A DNA stretch of 64,000 nt from Mimachlamys varia (lineage: Eukaryota > Mollusca > Bivalvia > Pectinida > Pectinidae). Below, in pieces: positions 46,786 to 58,440 of this stretch (positions are counted from its first letter, which is position 1; every line of letters begins with the position of its first letter). A program made the translations under genes and the position numbers. Under the pieces are notes generated by a model. It was not told the origin of the DNA and made no database searches. It was given only the letters and a program-made list of their open reading frames with translations. Location: contig OX392527.1 of assembly GCA_947623455.1 (NCBI GenBank), forward strand, positions 6,878,001-6,942,000. Reading direction: 5' to 3'.

Positions 46786-47593
46786 GTGCTTTTCTAATAG
46801 TGGCTCTGATTTGATAGAGGTATTACCCGCTCAGCTCACGTGTCTGTAATTAGATTGTTTCACACTCGTAATCGTAAACAGTCACTGATTTGATGGCGGT
46901 ATTTGACGTCTATTACCTCTGTTCTCCTTCGTGTTCATTAAAACACAACGGCATTTGTGATGTTGTGATGTGCTCCTGACGCTTTCCATGTTTGCGATGC
47001 TTGATTTGGCGAGCAGCCTACCCACTGTTACCGAATGACCGAAATCGCCTCCCCACCAATAACGGCTGCCGGGTCTCATTATACGGCTCCGCTGCCATAC
47101 AAATGTACACTGGTCTATATCGATCTGCCATAATGGAGACAGGCTCTAATAAATAGCTCTCCACTGTCATGGAGACCGTTTATACGCGCATGCGTGCTTG
47201 TCAGTTTGTTAAGCGTTACATATTAACGAGGGTCAATGGTACGTATTGGTGGTACGTCATTGATCGTGTGATTGGTTCGGAGGCTGGGTGAGTAGTGTGT
47301 GTGTTAGCCATACCCGAGGTGTCGACAGTATTAGGCAGACAAGCAAACGTTTCATTGCTGATCGATCGATGCCTATTTGATGTTCCTTCAACAGACATTC
47401 ATTTGTTGGTAGTTAGATTGGAAGCGGATTGTTGACAGCGCTCATACCAGTTTTACCCTTGATGTACGCCCGAACGTGTGTTTTACGATGTTCTTTGGAA
47501 ATGGCTCTAAGTATCCCTATTTAGGATGATAGAATGTCACCCGGGACTAACATCTCTGTTTGGTAGTACGTACAATGACATACACCTGTAAGG
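46786..47593. promoter_or_regulatory. 5' flank of the PMP22-like gene
   Basis: About 800 bp of repeat-free sequence with higher GC, preceding the ATG at 47594. It should contain the promoter and 5' UTR. No TATA box or single start site can be fixed by eye. Confidence 0.35.
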
Positions 47594-47882
47594 ATGACGT
47601 CGCCACTGATCATTCTGGTGGCTAGTGCGGTCATCACGGGCGCATTTGGTAGCCTATTCATCCTGTTGGCTATCGCCGTGGACACATGGCAGGAAGTTTA
47701 CTACGACACATCCGTCTTCTCTCCCTATACTTCCGGTAACACCACCTCCATCCAAGTCACACTCGCCTCATCGTCTACGTCATACATCACATTTAAAGAG
47801 GAGCAATCGGATGGTAGCTGGATAACGTATTACCTGTATAACACCTATAGCGGAGTCTGGCGCGTGTGTGACACTCTCTCAG
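47594..47882 (+). CDS. PMP22/claudin-like tetraspan protein, first coding exon
   Basis: ATG at 47594 opens 96 codons plus one base. Residues about 4-27 (PLIILVASAVITGAFGSLFI and LLAI) form a first membrane helix, followed by VDTWQEVYYDTS and a Ser/Thr-rich extracellular loop. The loop ends TYSGVWRVCDTLS. Small-x-G-V/L-W-x-x-C in loop 1 is the hallmark of the PMP22/claudin/CACNG/clarin superfamily, where Trp and Cys stabilise the loop. The exon ends TCA G|gtgaga at 47882/47883 and the carried G joins exon 63966 as GAT. The subfamily cannot be fixed from one exon. The last exonic bases and donor founded the array that follows. Confidence 0.75.
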
Positions 47883-49006
47883 GTGAGATACCAACCATGC
47901 ATATATATGTGTGACTTCCCTTAGGTAAGATATTGACAAAATATTCAGGTGACACTTACTCAGGAAATATATCAACCATACACACAGGTGTGACACCCCC
48001 TCAGGTGAGATATCAATCATACACACATGTGTGATACCCCCTCAGGTGAGATATCAACCATACACACAGGTGTGACACCCCCTCAGGTGAGATATCAATC
48101 ATACACACAGGTGTGATACCCATCGGGTGAGATATCAACCATACACACAGGTGTGATACCCCTCAGGTGAGATATCAATCATACACACAGGTGTGATACC
48201 CCTCAGGTGCGATATCAACCATACACACTGGTGTGATACCTCCTCAGATGAGATATCAACCATACACACAGGTGTGATACCCCTCAGATGAGATATCAAC
48301 CATACACACTGGTGTGATACCCCTCAGGTGAGATATCAACCATACACACAGGTGTGATACCCCTCAGGTGAGATATCAACCATACACATATGTGTGATAC
48401 TCCTCAGGTGAGATATCAACCATACACACAGGTGTGATACCCCTCAGGTGAGATATCAACCATACACACAGGTGTGATACCCCTCAGGTGAGATATCAAC
48501 CATACACACAGGTGTGATACCCCCTCAGGTGAGATATCAACCATACACACTGGTGTGATACCCCTCAGGTAAGATATAAACCATACACACAGGTTTGATA
48601 CCCCCTCAGGTGAGATATCAACCATACACACAGGTGTGACACCCCCTCAGGTGAGATATCAATCATACACACAGGTGTGATACCCTTCAGGTGAGATATC
48701 AACCATACACACAGGTGTGACACCCTCTCAGGTGAGATATCAATCATACACACCGGTGTGATACCCCCTCAGGTGAGATATCAACCATACACACAGGTGT
48801 GACACCCCCTCAGGTGAGATATCAATCATACACACAGGTGTGATAACCCTCAGGTGAGATATCAACCATACACACAGGTGTGATACCCCTCAGGTGAGAT
48901 ATCAACCATACACACAGGTGTGACACCCCCTCAGGTGAGATATCAACCATACACACAGGTGTGATACCCCTCAGGTGAGATATCAACCATACACACAGGT
49001 CTGATA
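47883..49006 (+). repeat. 40-41-bp minisatellite made of the PMP22-like exon 1 end plus its splice donor (~27 copies)
   Basis: The exon ends gtgtgtgacactctctcag with donor gtgagataccaacc. The array unit is gtgtgacaccccctcag then gtgagatatcaacc, then atacacacag. The match covers the exonic 3' end, the junction and the following intron in the same order and spacing. The first intronic copy (47922-47945, gtgtgacttcccttag|gtaagat) is the most diverged; later copies are homogeneous, pointing to later spreading of one version. Confidence 0.92.
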
Positions 49007-49788
49007 CCCCCAGGTGACATATATACAGTACCTACAGGTGTGACATATACCCCAGGTGACATATAAACGGTACCTACAGGTGTGACATATACCCCAGGTG
49101 ACATATATACAGTACCTATATGTGTGACATATACCCCAGGTAACATATATACAGTACCTACAGGTGTGACATATACCCCAGGTGTCATATATACAGTACC
49201 TACAGGTGTGACATATACCCCAGGTGTCATATATACCGTACCTATATGTGTGACATATACCCCAGGTGACATATATACAGTCATACAGGTATGACATATA
49301 CCCCAGGTGACATATATACAGTACCTACAGGTGTGACATATACCCCAGGTGACATATATACAGTACCTACATGTGTGACATATACCCCAGGTGTCATATA
49401 TACAGTACCTACAGGTGTGACATATACCCCAGGTGACATATATACAGTACCTACAGGTGTGACATATACCCCAGGTGACATATATACAGTCCTACAGGTA
49501 TGACATATACCCCAGGTGACATATATACAGTACCTACAGGTGTGACATATACCCCAGGTGACATATATACAGTACCTACATGTGTGACATATACCCCAGG
49601 TGACATATATACAGTACCTACAGGTGTGACATATACCCCAGGTGACATATATACAGTCCTACAGGTATGACATATACCCCAGGTGACATATATACAGTAC
49701 CTACAGGTGTGACATATACCCCAGGTGACATATATACAGTACCTACAGGTTTGACATCTACCCCAGGTGACATATATGCATATATATT
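49007..49788 (+). repeat. 42-bp minisatellite, a diverged offshoot of the preceding array (~19 copies)
   Basis: The unit is gtgacatatatacagtacct, acaggtgtgacatatacccc, ag. It keeps the order gtga..atat, acaggtgtgac, cccc and cag|gtga of the 40-bp array but with its own substitutions and two extra bases. The switch at 49005-49015 is abrupt. Confidence 0.88.
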
Positions 49789-50382
49789 CTTCCACTAGTG
49801 ATACTCTAATTATTTGATTGGTTTAAATACTTCACGTGACTGCCCCATACATTTCCATATTCGCCTGTCTCGGTTCCCGTATTAGGCCTGGGACGCTTGT
49901 GAAGTCATTTCCCGCCTGGAGACGGCAACGCATATCGAAGCGACGTTTGCCAAGCTCATGGACGAAATACATTTCGGAGTTATTTAAGGAACAAAGGGAC
50001 ATGATCTAGACTTTAAACAGTACGTTAATATATCAATCTGAGTTGCTTGATCGCCTACTTATATCTATTTTCTGGTATTCATTGAGGCTTTTCAATGTAA
50101 TGTTTTATTTGTTTTGTTTTGTGTGCTAAAACTTTCACGACAAAACACAAAATAGGTGGAAAGACAAATTCGTTACACGGATCACGGTTAATAAAGGTTG
50201 AGTATGGGAATATATGAAGTTAGTGTCAACAGTGTAATTGCTTTAAATGATAATCGTTTGTTTTTTTTAATTAATTATCTGTTAACATTTATCAAAACAA
50301 TAACAATAAACTAGTGAAAGGATAAATTCGTTACATGGTTTGTGAGGATTGAATACGGGAATATATGAGAGCGGTGTAAAAT
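49789..50382. other. spacer in the PMP22-like intron
   Basis: Unique sequence containing an imperfect direct repeat (about 50155-50235 and 50315-50383, sharing aaattcgttaca and gggaatatatga). No exon seen. Confidence 0.5.
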
Positions 50383-53300
50383 GTAACAATGTAACGTGAC
50401 TGTGGTACAATCGAGTGGTAACTTGACTGGTACAATCGAGTGGTAACGTGACTGGTACAATCGAGTGGTAACGTGACTGGTACAATGGAATGGTAACGTG
50501 ACTGTGGTACAATCGAGTGGTAATGTGACTGGTACAATCGAGTGGTAACGTGACTGGTAAAATCGAGTGGTAACGTGACTGTGGTACAATCGAGTGGTAA
50601 CGTGACTGGTACAATCGAGTGGTAACGTGACTGGTACAATGGAGTGGTAACGTGACTGTGGAACAATCGAGTGATAACGTGACTGGTACAATCGAGTGGT
50701 AACGTGACTGGTAAAATCGAGTGGTAACGTGACTGTGGTACAATCGAGTGGTAACGTGACTGGTATAATCGAGTGGTTACGTGACTGGTACAATGGAGTG
50801 GTAACGTGACTGGTACAATCGAGTGGTCACGTGACTGGTACAATGGAGTGGTAACGTGACTGTGGTACAATCGAGTGGTAACGTGACTGTGGTACAATCG
50901 AGTGGTAACGTGACTGGTACAATCGAGTGGTAACGTGACTGGTACAATCGAGTGGTAACGTGACTGGTACAATCGAGTGGTAACTTGACTGTGGAACAAT
51001 CGAGTGGTCACGTGACTGGTACAATGGAGTGGTAACGTGACTGGTACAATCGAGTGGTAACGTGACTGGTACAATCGAGTGGTAACGTGACTGTGGTACA
51101 ATCGAGTGGTAACGTGACTGGTACAATCGAGTGGTAACTTGACTGTGGAACAATCGAGTGGTCACGTGACTGGTACAATGGAGTGGTAACGTGACTGGTA
51201 CAATCGAGTGGTAACGTGACTGGTACAATCGAGTGGTAACGTGACTGTTACAATCGAGTGGTAACGTGACTGGTACAATCGAGTAGTAATGTGACTGGTA
51301 CAATCGAGTGGTAACGTGACTGTGGTACAATCGAGTGGTAATGTGACTGGTACAATCGAGTGGTAACGTGACTGTGGTACAATCGAGTGGTAACGTGACT
51401 GGTACAATCGAATGGTAACGTGACTGGTACAATCGAGTGGTAACGTGACTGGTACAATCGAGTGGTAACGTGACTGTGGTACAATCGAGTGGTAACGTGA
51501 CCGTGGTACAATCGAGTGGTAACGTGACTGGTTCAATCGAGTGGTAACGTGACTGCAGTACAATCGAGTGGTAACCTGACTGGTACAATCGAGTGGTTAC
51601 GTGACTGTGGTACAATCGAATGGTAACGTGACTGGTACAATCGAGTGTTAACGTGACTGTGGTACAATCGAGTGGTAACGTGACTGTGGTACCATCGAAT
51701 GGTAACATGACTGGTTCAATCGAGTGGTAACGTGACTGTGTTACAATCGAGTGGTAACGTGACTGTGGTACAATCGAGTGGTAACGTGACTGGTACAATC
51801 GAGTGATAACGTGACTGGTACAATCGAGTGGTAACGTTTCTGGTAGAATGGAGTGGTAACGTGACTGGTACAATCGAGTGGTAACGTGACTGTTGTACAA
51901 TTGGGTGATAACGTGACTGTGGTACAATCGAGTGGTAACGTGACTGGTACAATGGAGTGGTAACGTGACTGGTACAATGGAGTGGTAACGTGACTGGTAC
52001 AATGGAGTGGTAACGTGACTGGTACAATCGAGTGGTAACGTGACTGGTACAATGGAGTGGTAACGTGACTGGTACAATGGAGTGGTAACGTGACTGGTAC
52101 AATTGAGTGGTAACGTGACTGGTACAATGGAGTGGTAACGTGACTGGTACAGTCGAATGGTAACGTGACTGGTACAATGGAGTGGTAACGTGACTGGTAC
52201 AATGGAGTGGTAACGTGACTGTGGTACAATCGAGCGGTAACGTGACTGATACAATCGAGTGGTAACGTGACTGATACAATCGAGCGGTAACGTGACTGGT
52301 ACAATCGAGTGGTAACGTGACTGTGGTATAATGGAGTGATAACGTGACTGGTACAATCGAGTGGTTACGTGACTGGAACAATCGAGTGGTAACGTGACTG
52401 TGGTACAATCGAGCGGTAACGTGACTGATACAATCGGGTGGTAACGTGACTGGTACAATCGAGTGGTAACGTGACTGTGGTATAATGGAGTGATAACGTG
52501 ACTGGTACAATCGAGTGGTTACGTGACTGGAACAATCGAGTGGTAACGTGACTGTGGTACAATCGAGCGGTAACGTGACTGGTACAATCGAGTGGTAACG
52601 TGACTGGTACAATCGAGTGGTAACGTGACTGGTTCAATCGAGTGGTAACGTGACTGGTGCAATCGAGTGGTAACGTGACTGGTACAATCGAGTGGTAACG
52701 TGACTGGTACAATGGAGTGGTAACTTGACTGTGGTACAATCGAGTGGTAACGTGACTGGTACAATCGAGTGGTAACGTGAATGGTACAATCGAGTGGTAA
52801 CGTGACTGTGGTATAATGGAGTGATAACGTGACTGGTACAATCGAGTGGTTACGTGACTGGTACAATCGAGTGGTAACGTGACTGTGGTACAATCGAGTG
52901 GTAACGTGACTGTGTTACAATCGAGTGGTAACGTGACTGTGGTACAATCGAATGGTAACGTGACTGTAGTACAATCGAGTGGTAATGTGACTGGTACAAT
53001 CGAGTGGTAACGTGACTGGTACAATCGAGTGGTAACGTGACTGGTACAATCGGGTGGTAACGTGACTGTAGTACAATCGAGTGGTAATGTGACTGGTACA
53101 ATCGAGTGGTAACGTGACTGGTACAATCGAGTGGTAACGTGACTGGTACAATCGAGTGGTAACGTGACTGTGGTACAATCGAGTGGTAACGTGACTGGTA
53201 CAATCGAGTGGTTACGTGACTGGTACAATCGATTGGTAACGTGACTATGGTACAATCGAGTGGTAACGTGACTGGTACAATCTATTGGTAATGTGACTGG

Positions 53301-54495
53301 TACAATCTATTGGTAACGTGACTGTGGTACAATCGAGTGGTAACGTGACTGGTACAATCGAGTGGTAAAGTGACTGGTACAATGGAGTGGTAACGTGACT
53401 GTTACAATCGAGTGGTAGCGTGACTGGTACAATCGAGTGGTAACGTGACTGTAGTACAATCGAGTGGTAATGTGACTGGTACAATCGAGTGGTAACGTGA
53501 CTGGTACAATCGGGTGGTAACGTGACTGTGGTACAATCGAGTGGTAACGTGACTGGTACAATCGAGTGGTAACATGACTGGTACAATCGAGTGGTAACGT
53601 GACTGATACAATCGAGTGGTTACGTGACTGGTACAATCTATTGGTAACGTGACTATGGTACAATCGAGTGGTAACGTGACTGTGGTACAATCGAGTGGTA
53701 ATGTGGCTGGTACAATCGAGTGGTAACGTGACTGGTACAATCGGGTGGTAACGTGACTGTGGTACAATCGAGTGGTAACGTGACTGGTACAATCGAGTGG
53801 TAACGTGACTGTAGTACAATCGAGTGGTAATGTGACTGGTACAATCGAGTGGTAACGTGACTGGTACAATCGGGTGGTAACGTGACTGTGGTACAATCGA
53901 GTGGTAACGTGACTGGTACAATCGAGTGGTAACGTGACTGGTACAATCGAGTGGTAACGTGACTGATACAATCGAGTGGTTACGTGACTGGTACAATCTA
54001 TTGGTAACGTGACTATGGTACAATCGAGTGGTAACGTGACTGTGGTACAATCGAGTGGTAATGTGGCTGGTACAATTGAGTGGTAACGTGACTGGTACAA
54101 TGGAGTGGTAACATGACTGGTACAATCGAGTGTTAACGTGACTGGTACAATCGAGTGGTAATGTGGCTGGTACAATTGAGTGGTAACGTGACTGGTACAA
54201 TCGAGTGGTAATGTGGCTGGTACAATTGAGTGGTAACGTGACTGGTACAATCTATTGGTAACGTGACTGGTACAATCTATTGGTAACATGACTGGTACAA
54301 TCGAGTGTTAACGTGACTGGTACAATGGAGTGGTAACGTGACTGCTACAATCGAGTGGTAACGTGACTGGTACAATCGAGTGGTAACGTGACTGTAGTAC
54401 AATCGAGTGGTAACGTGACTGGTACAATCGAGTGGTAACGTGACTGCTACAATCGAGTGGTAACGTTACTGGTACAATCGAATTGAAACGTGATT
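50383..54495. repeat. 25/27-bp minisatellite, ~160 copies
   Basis: Units are gtaacgtgactggtacaatc plus gagtg (25 bp), or the same with gactgtggtac (27 bp). The mix of 25 and 27 keeps changing frame, and many minus-strand frames (TTRLYQSRYHSIVPVTLPLD) result; none is a gene. Longer blocks recur, for example the similar segments around 53400-53650 and 53760-54060. Confidence 0.95.
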
Positions 54496-54866
54496 GTTGT
54501 ACAGTGACTTAGACAACGATATGACTTCGGTAAACGCTTGTGTGTGATTACGTGATGGGCGATAAACAAAATCCGATTGTCACAATGGCGAAAGCTACCC
54601 GATTACGTCGTGAGAATGTTATCGATCCACGTTCTTTAACGTTCCACGGATTCCATTTTCACCTGACAATCCGTAGCACAACCTATTTTTACAGGTAATA
54701 CTCTTACAATGTGTTCGATCGATAACGCCTACAGCTCGGCTTTTTATACCTCGAAGTTCAACCAATCATATTTTATTCAAACGCTTAGCCATTTTGTTTC
54801 GACCTGGCAATCCTTATGCGACCGAGTCTGCTAAGTACAGATAATCTCAATATGTACTGTAAATCA
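54496..54866. other. spacer, no gene seen
   Basis: Short unique sequence between two minisatellites in the PMP22-like intron. Confidence 0.5.
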
Positions 54867-57800
54867 GACGATAGTTCCCAGCTGTACTGTAGACGATAGT
54901 GCCCAGCTGTACTGTAGACGATAGTTCCCAGCTGTACTGTAGACGACAGTTCCTAGCTGTACTGTAGACGACAGTTCCCAGCTGTACTGTAGACGATAGT
55001 TACTAGCTGTACTGTAGATGATAGTTTCCAGCTGTACTGTAGACGATAGTTCCCAGCTGTACTGTAGACGATAGTTACTAGCTGTACTGTAGACGATAGT
55101 GCCCAGCTGTACTGTAGACGATATTTACTAGCTGTACAATAGACGATAGTGCCCAGCTGTACTATATACGATAGTTACTAGCTGTACCGTAGACTATAGT
55201 TACTAGCTGTACTGTAGACGATAGTTACTAGCTGTACTGTAGACGATAGTTACTAGCTGTACTGTAGACTATAGTTACTAGCTGTACTGTAGACGACAGT
55301 TACTAGCTGTACAGTAGACGTTAGTGCCCAGCTGTACTGTAGACGACAGTTACTAGCTGTATAGTAGACGATAGTGCCCAGCTGTACTGTAGACGATAGT
55401 TACTAGCTGTGCTGTAGACGATAGTTACTAGCTGTACTGTAGACGATAGTTCCCAGGTGTACTGTAGACGATAGTTCCCAGCTGTACTGTAGACGACAGT
55501 TCCCAGCTGTACTGTAGACGACAGTTCCCAGCTGTACTGTAGACGATAGTTACTAGCTGTACTGTAGACGATAGTGCCCAGCTGTACTGTAGACGACAGT
55601 TCCCAGCTGTACTGTAGACGATAGTTACTAGTTGTAATGTAGACGATATTTACTAGCTGTACTGTAGACGATAGTTACTAGCTGCACTGTAGACGATAGT
55701 TACTAGATGTACTGTAGACGATAGTTACTAGCTGTACTGTAGACGATAGTTACTAGCTGTACTGTAGACGATAGTTACTAGATGTACTGTAGACGATAGT
55801 ACCCAGCTGTCCAGTAGACTTTAGTTCTCAGCTGTACTGTAGACGATAGTTCCCAGCTGTACTGTAGACGACAGTTCCTAGCTGTACTGTAGACGACAGT
55901 TCCCAGCTGTACTGTAGACGACAGTTCCCAGCTGTCCAGTACACTTTAGTTCTCAGCTGTACTGTAGACGACAGTTCCCAGCTGTCCAGTACACTTTAGT
56001 TCTCAGCTGTACTGTAGACGATAGTTCCCAGCTGTACTGTAGACGATAGTTCCCAGCTGTACTGTAGACGACAGTTCCTAGCTGTACTGTAGACGACAGT
56101 TCCCAGCTGTACTGTAGACGACAGTTCCCAGCTGTCCAGTACACTTTAGTTCTCAGCTGTACTGTAGACGACAGTTCCCAGCTGTCCAGTACACTTTAGT
56201 TCTCAGCTGTACTGTAGACGATAGTTCCCAGCTGTCCAGTACACTTTAGTTCTCAGCTGTACTGTAGACGATAGTTACTAGCTGTACTGTAGACGATAGT
56301 TACTAGCTGTACTGTAGACGATAGTTCTTAGCTGTACCGTAGACGATAGTTATTAGCTGTACTGTAGACGATAGTTACTAGCTGTACTGTAGACGATAGT
56401 TATTAGCTGTACATTATACGATAGTTATTAGCTGTACAGAAGACGACAGTTCCCAGCTGTACTGTAGACGATAATTCCCAGCTGTACAGTAGAAAATAGT
56501 TACTAGCTGTACAGTAGACGATAGTTCCCAGCTGTACTGTAGATGATAGTGCCCAGCTGAACTGTAGACGAAAGTTCTCAGCTATACAGTAGACGATAGT
56601 AACTAGCTGTATTGTAGACGATAGTGCCCAGCTGAACTGTAGACGATAGTTACTAGCTGTACAGTAGACGATAGTTCCCAGCTATACAGTAGAAAATAGT
56701 TACTAGCTGTACAGTAGACGATAGTTCCCAGCTGTACTGTAGACGATAGTGCCCAGCTGTACAGTAGACAATAGTTACTACATGTAGCTGTACAGTAGAG
56801 GATATTTACTAGATGTACTGTAGACGATAGTTACTAGCTGTACAGTAGAAAATAGTTACTAGCTGTACAGTAGACGATGTTTACTAGATGTACTGTAGAC
56901 GATCGTTACTAGCTGTACTGTAGACGATAGTTACTAGCTGTACAGTAGACGATAGTTATTAGCTGTCCAGTAGACGATAGTTACTAGCTGTACTGTAGAC
57001 GATAGTTCTCAGCTGTACAGTAGACGATAGTTACTAGCTGTACAGTAGACGATAGTTGCCAGCTGTACTGTAGACGAAAATTACTAGCTGTACAGTAGAC
57101 GATAGTTCTCAGCTGTACAGTAGACGATAGTTACTAGCTGTACAGTAGACGATAGTTACCAGCTGTACTGTAGACGATAGTTACTAGCTGTACTGTAAGA
57201 CGATAGTTACTAGCTGTACAATAGACGATAGTTATTAGCTGTACTGTAGACGAAAGTTACTAGCTGTACAGTAGACGATAGTTATTAGCTGTACTGTAGA
57301 CGATAGTTACTAGCTGTACTGTAGACGATAGTTACCAGCTGTACAGTAGACGATAGTTACTAGCTGTACTGTATACGATAGTTCCCAGCTGTACAGTAGA
57401 CGATAGTTACTAGCTGTTCAGTAGACGATAGTTGCCAGCTGTACAGTAGACGATAGTTACCAGCTATACAGTAGACGATAGTTGCCAGTTGTACTGTAGA
57501 CGATAGTTACTAGCTGTACTGTAGACGATAGTTACCAGCTGTACTGTAGACGATAGTTGCCAGCTGTACTGTAGACGATATTTATAAGCTGTACATTATA
57601 CGATAGTTGCCAGCTGTACTGTAGACGATAGTTATTAGCTGTACATTATACGATAGTTGCCAGCTGTACTGTAGACGATAGTTACCAGCTTTACTATAGA
57701 CGATAGTTGCCAGCTGTACTGTAGACGATAGTTATTAGCTGTACATTATACGATAGTTGCCAGCTGTACTGTAGAAGATAGTTATTAGCTGTACATTATA

Positions 57801-57932
57801 CGATAGTTGCCAGCTGTACTGTAGACGATAGTTGCCAGCTGTACTGTAGACGATAGTTACTAGCTGTACCATAGACGATATATGCCAGTTGTACTGTAGA
57901 CGATAGTTACTAGCTGTACAGTAGACGATAGC
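54867..57932. repeat. 25-bp minisatellite, ~120 copies
   Basis: The unit is gctgtactgtagacgatagt plus tacta or tccca. Variants (gtacagtagac, gttgccagc, tgtccagtacactttagttc) cluster in zones: ccca types early, cactttagttc between 55800 and 56260, gttgcc types after 57400. Confidence 0.95.
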
Positions 57933-58440
57933 TCCACACATTTTAATTAACTGCTTTCTGTTGCGCAGATATATATGGAGAGTAAACCCTTTTCGACTTC
58001 GGTAAATTGAGATAATTAAACAATTAAGGCCTCGATTACAAATGATCTGATGAGAGTATTTGCTTACATGCTGGCCGCGCTGAGTTCGATAGGCTAATCA
58101 AGACAAACCAGCACTAAAATGTCTGCTATATTTTGTACGAAAGCGTGGCATTGATGTAATACATGTACGATGCTAGAACGGAGGCTCTTGACGTCATTGT
58201 TGTAAAGCCTCGCGTGAGATCAGATTGGTTACTCGCTGACAATAAGGTTTGTAGACAGAACTGATGGATCCCCAGACAAACCTAATAAGGCAGGGCAGTG
58301 GTGTGACGACGTGACGAGAACACTACCATTACTGTCAGGAGACACACCCCAGGTGTCGCTGTGACACTCTAGTCGTGTTAACCGTGGTAACGTTTGATTT
58401 CAGATCATTTTGTCTTACAGCTGGAAAAACAATAAGTCTT
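57933..58440. other. spacer, no gene seen
   Basis: About 500 bp of unique sequence with cacacccc and ggtgtcgctgtgac strings near 58350. It is not exon-like in any frame joined to the PMP22-like gene. Confidence 0.5.

Noticed and set aside
50282..54289. Many long minus-strand frames (TTRLYQSRYHSIVPVTLPLD type)
   Set aside because: Produced by the 25/27-bp array; overlapping frames carry the same residues shifted, as expected from repeats without coding selection.
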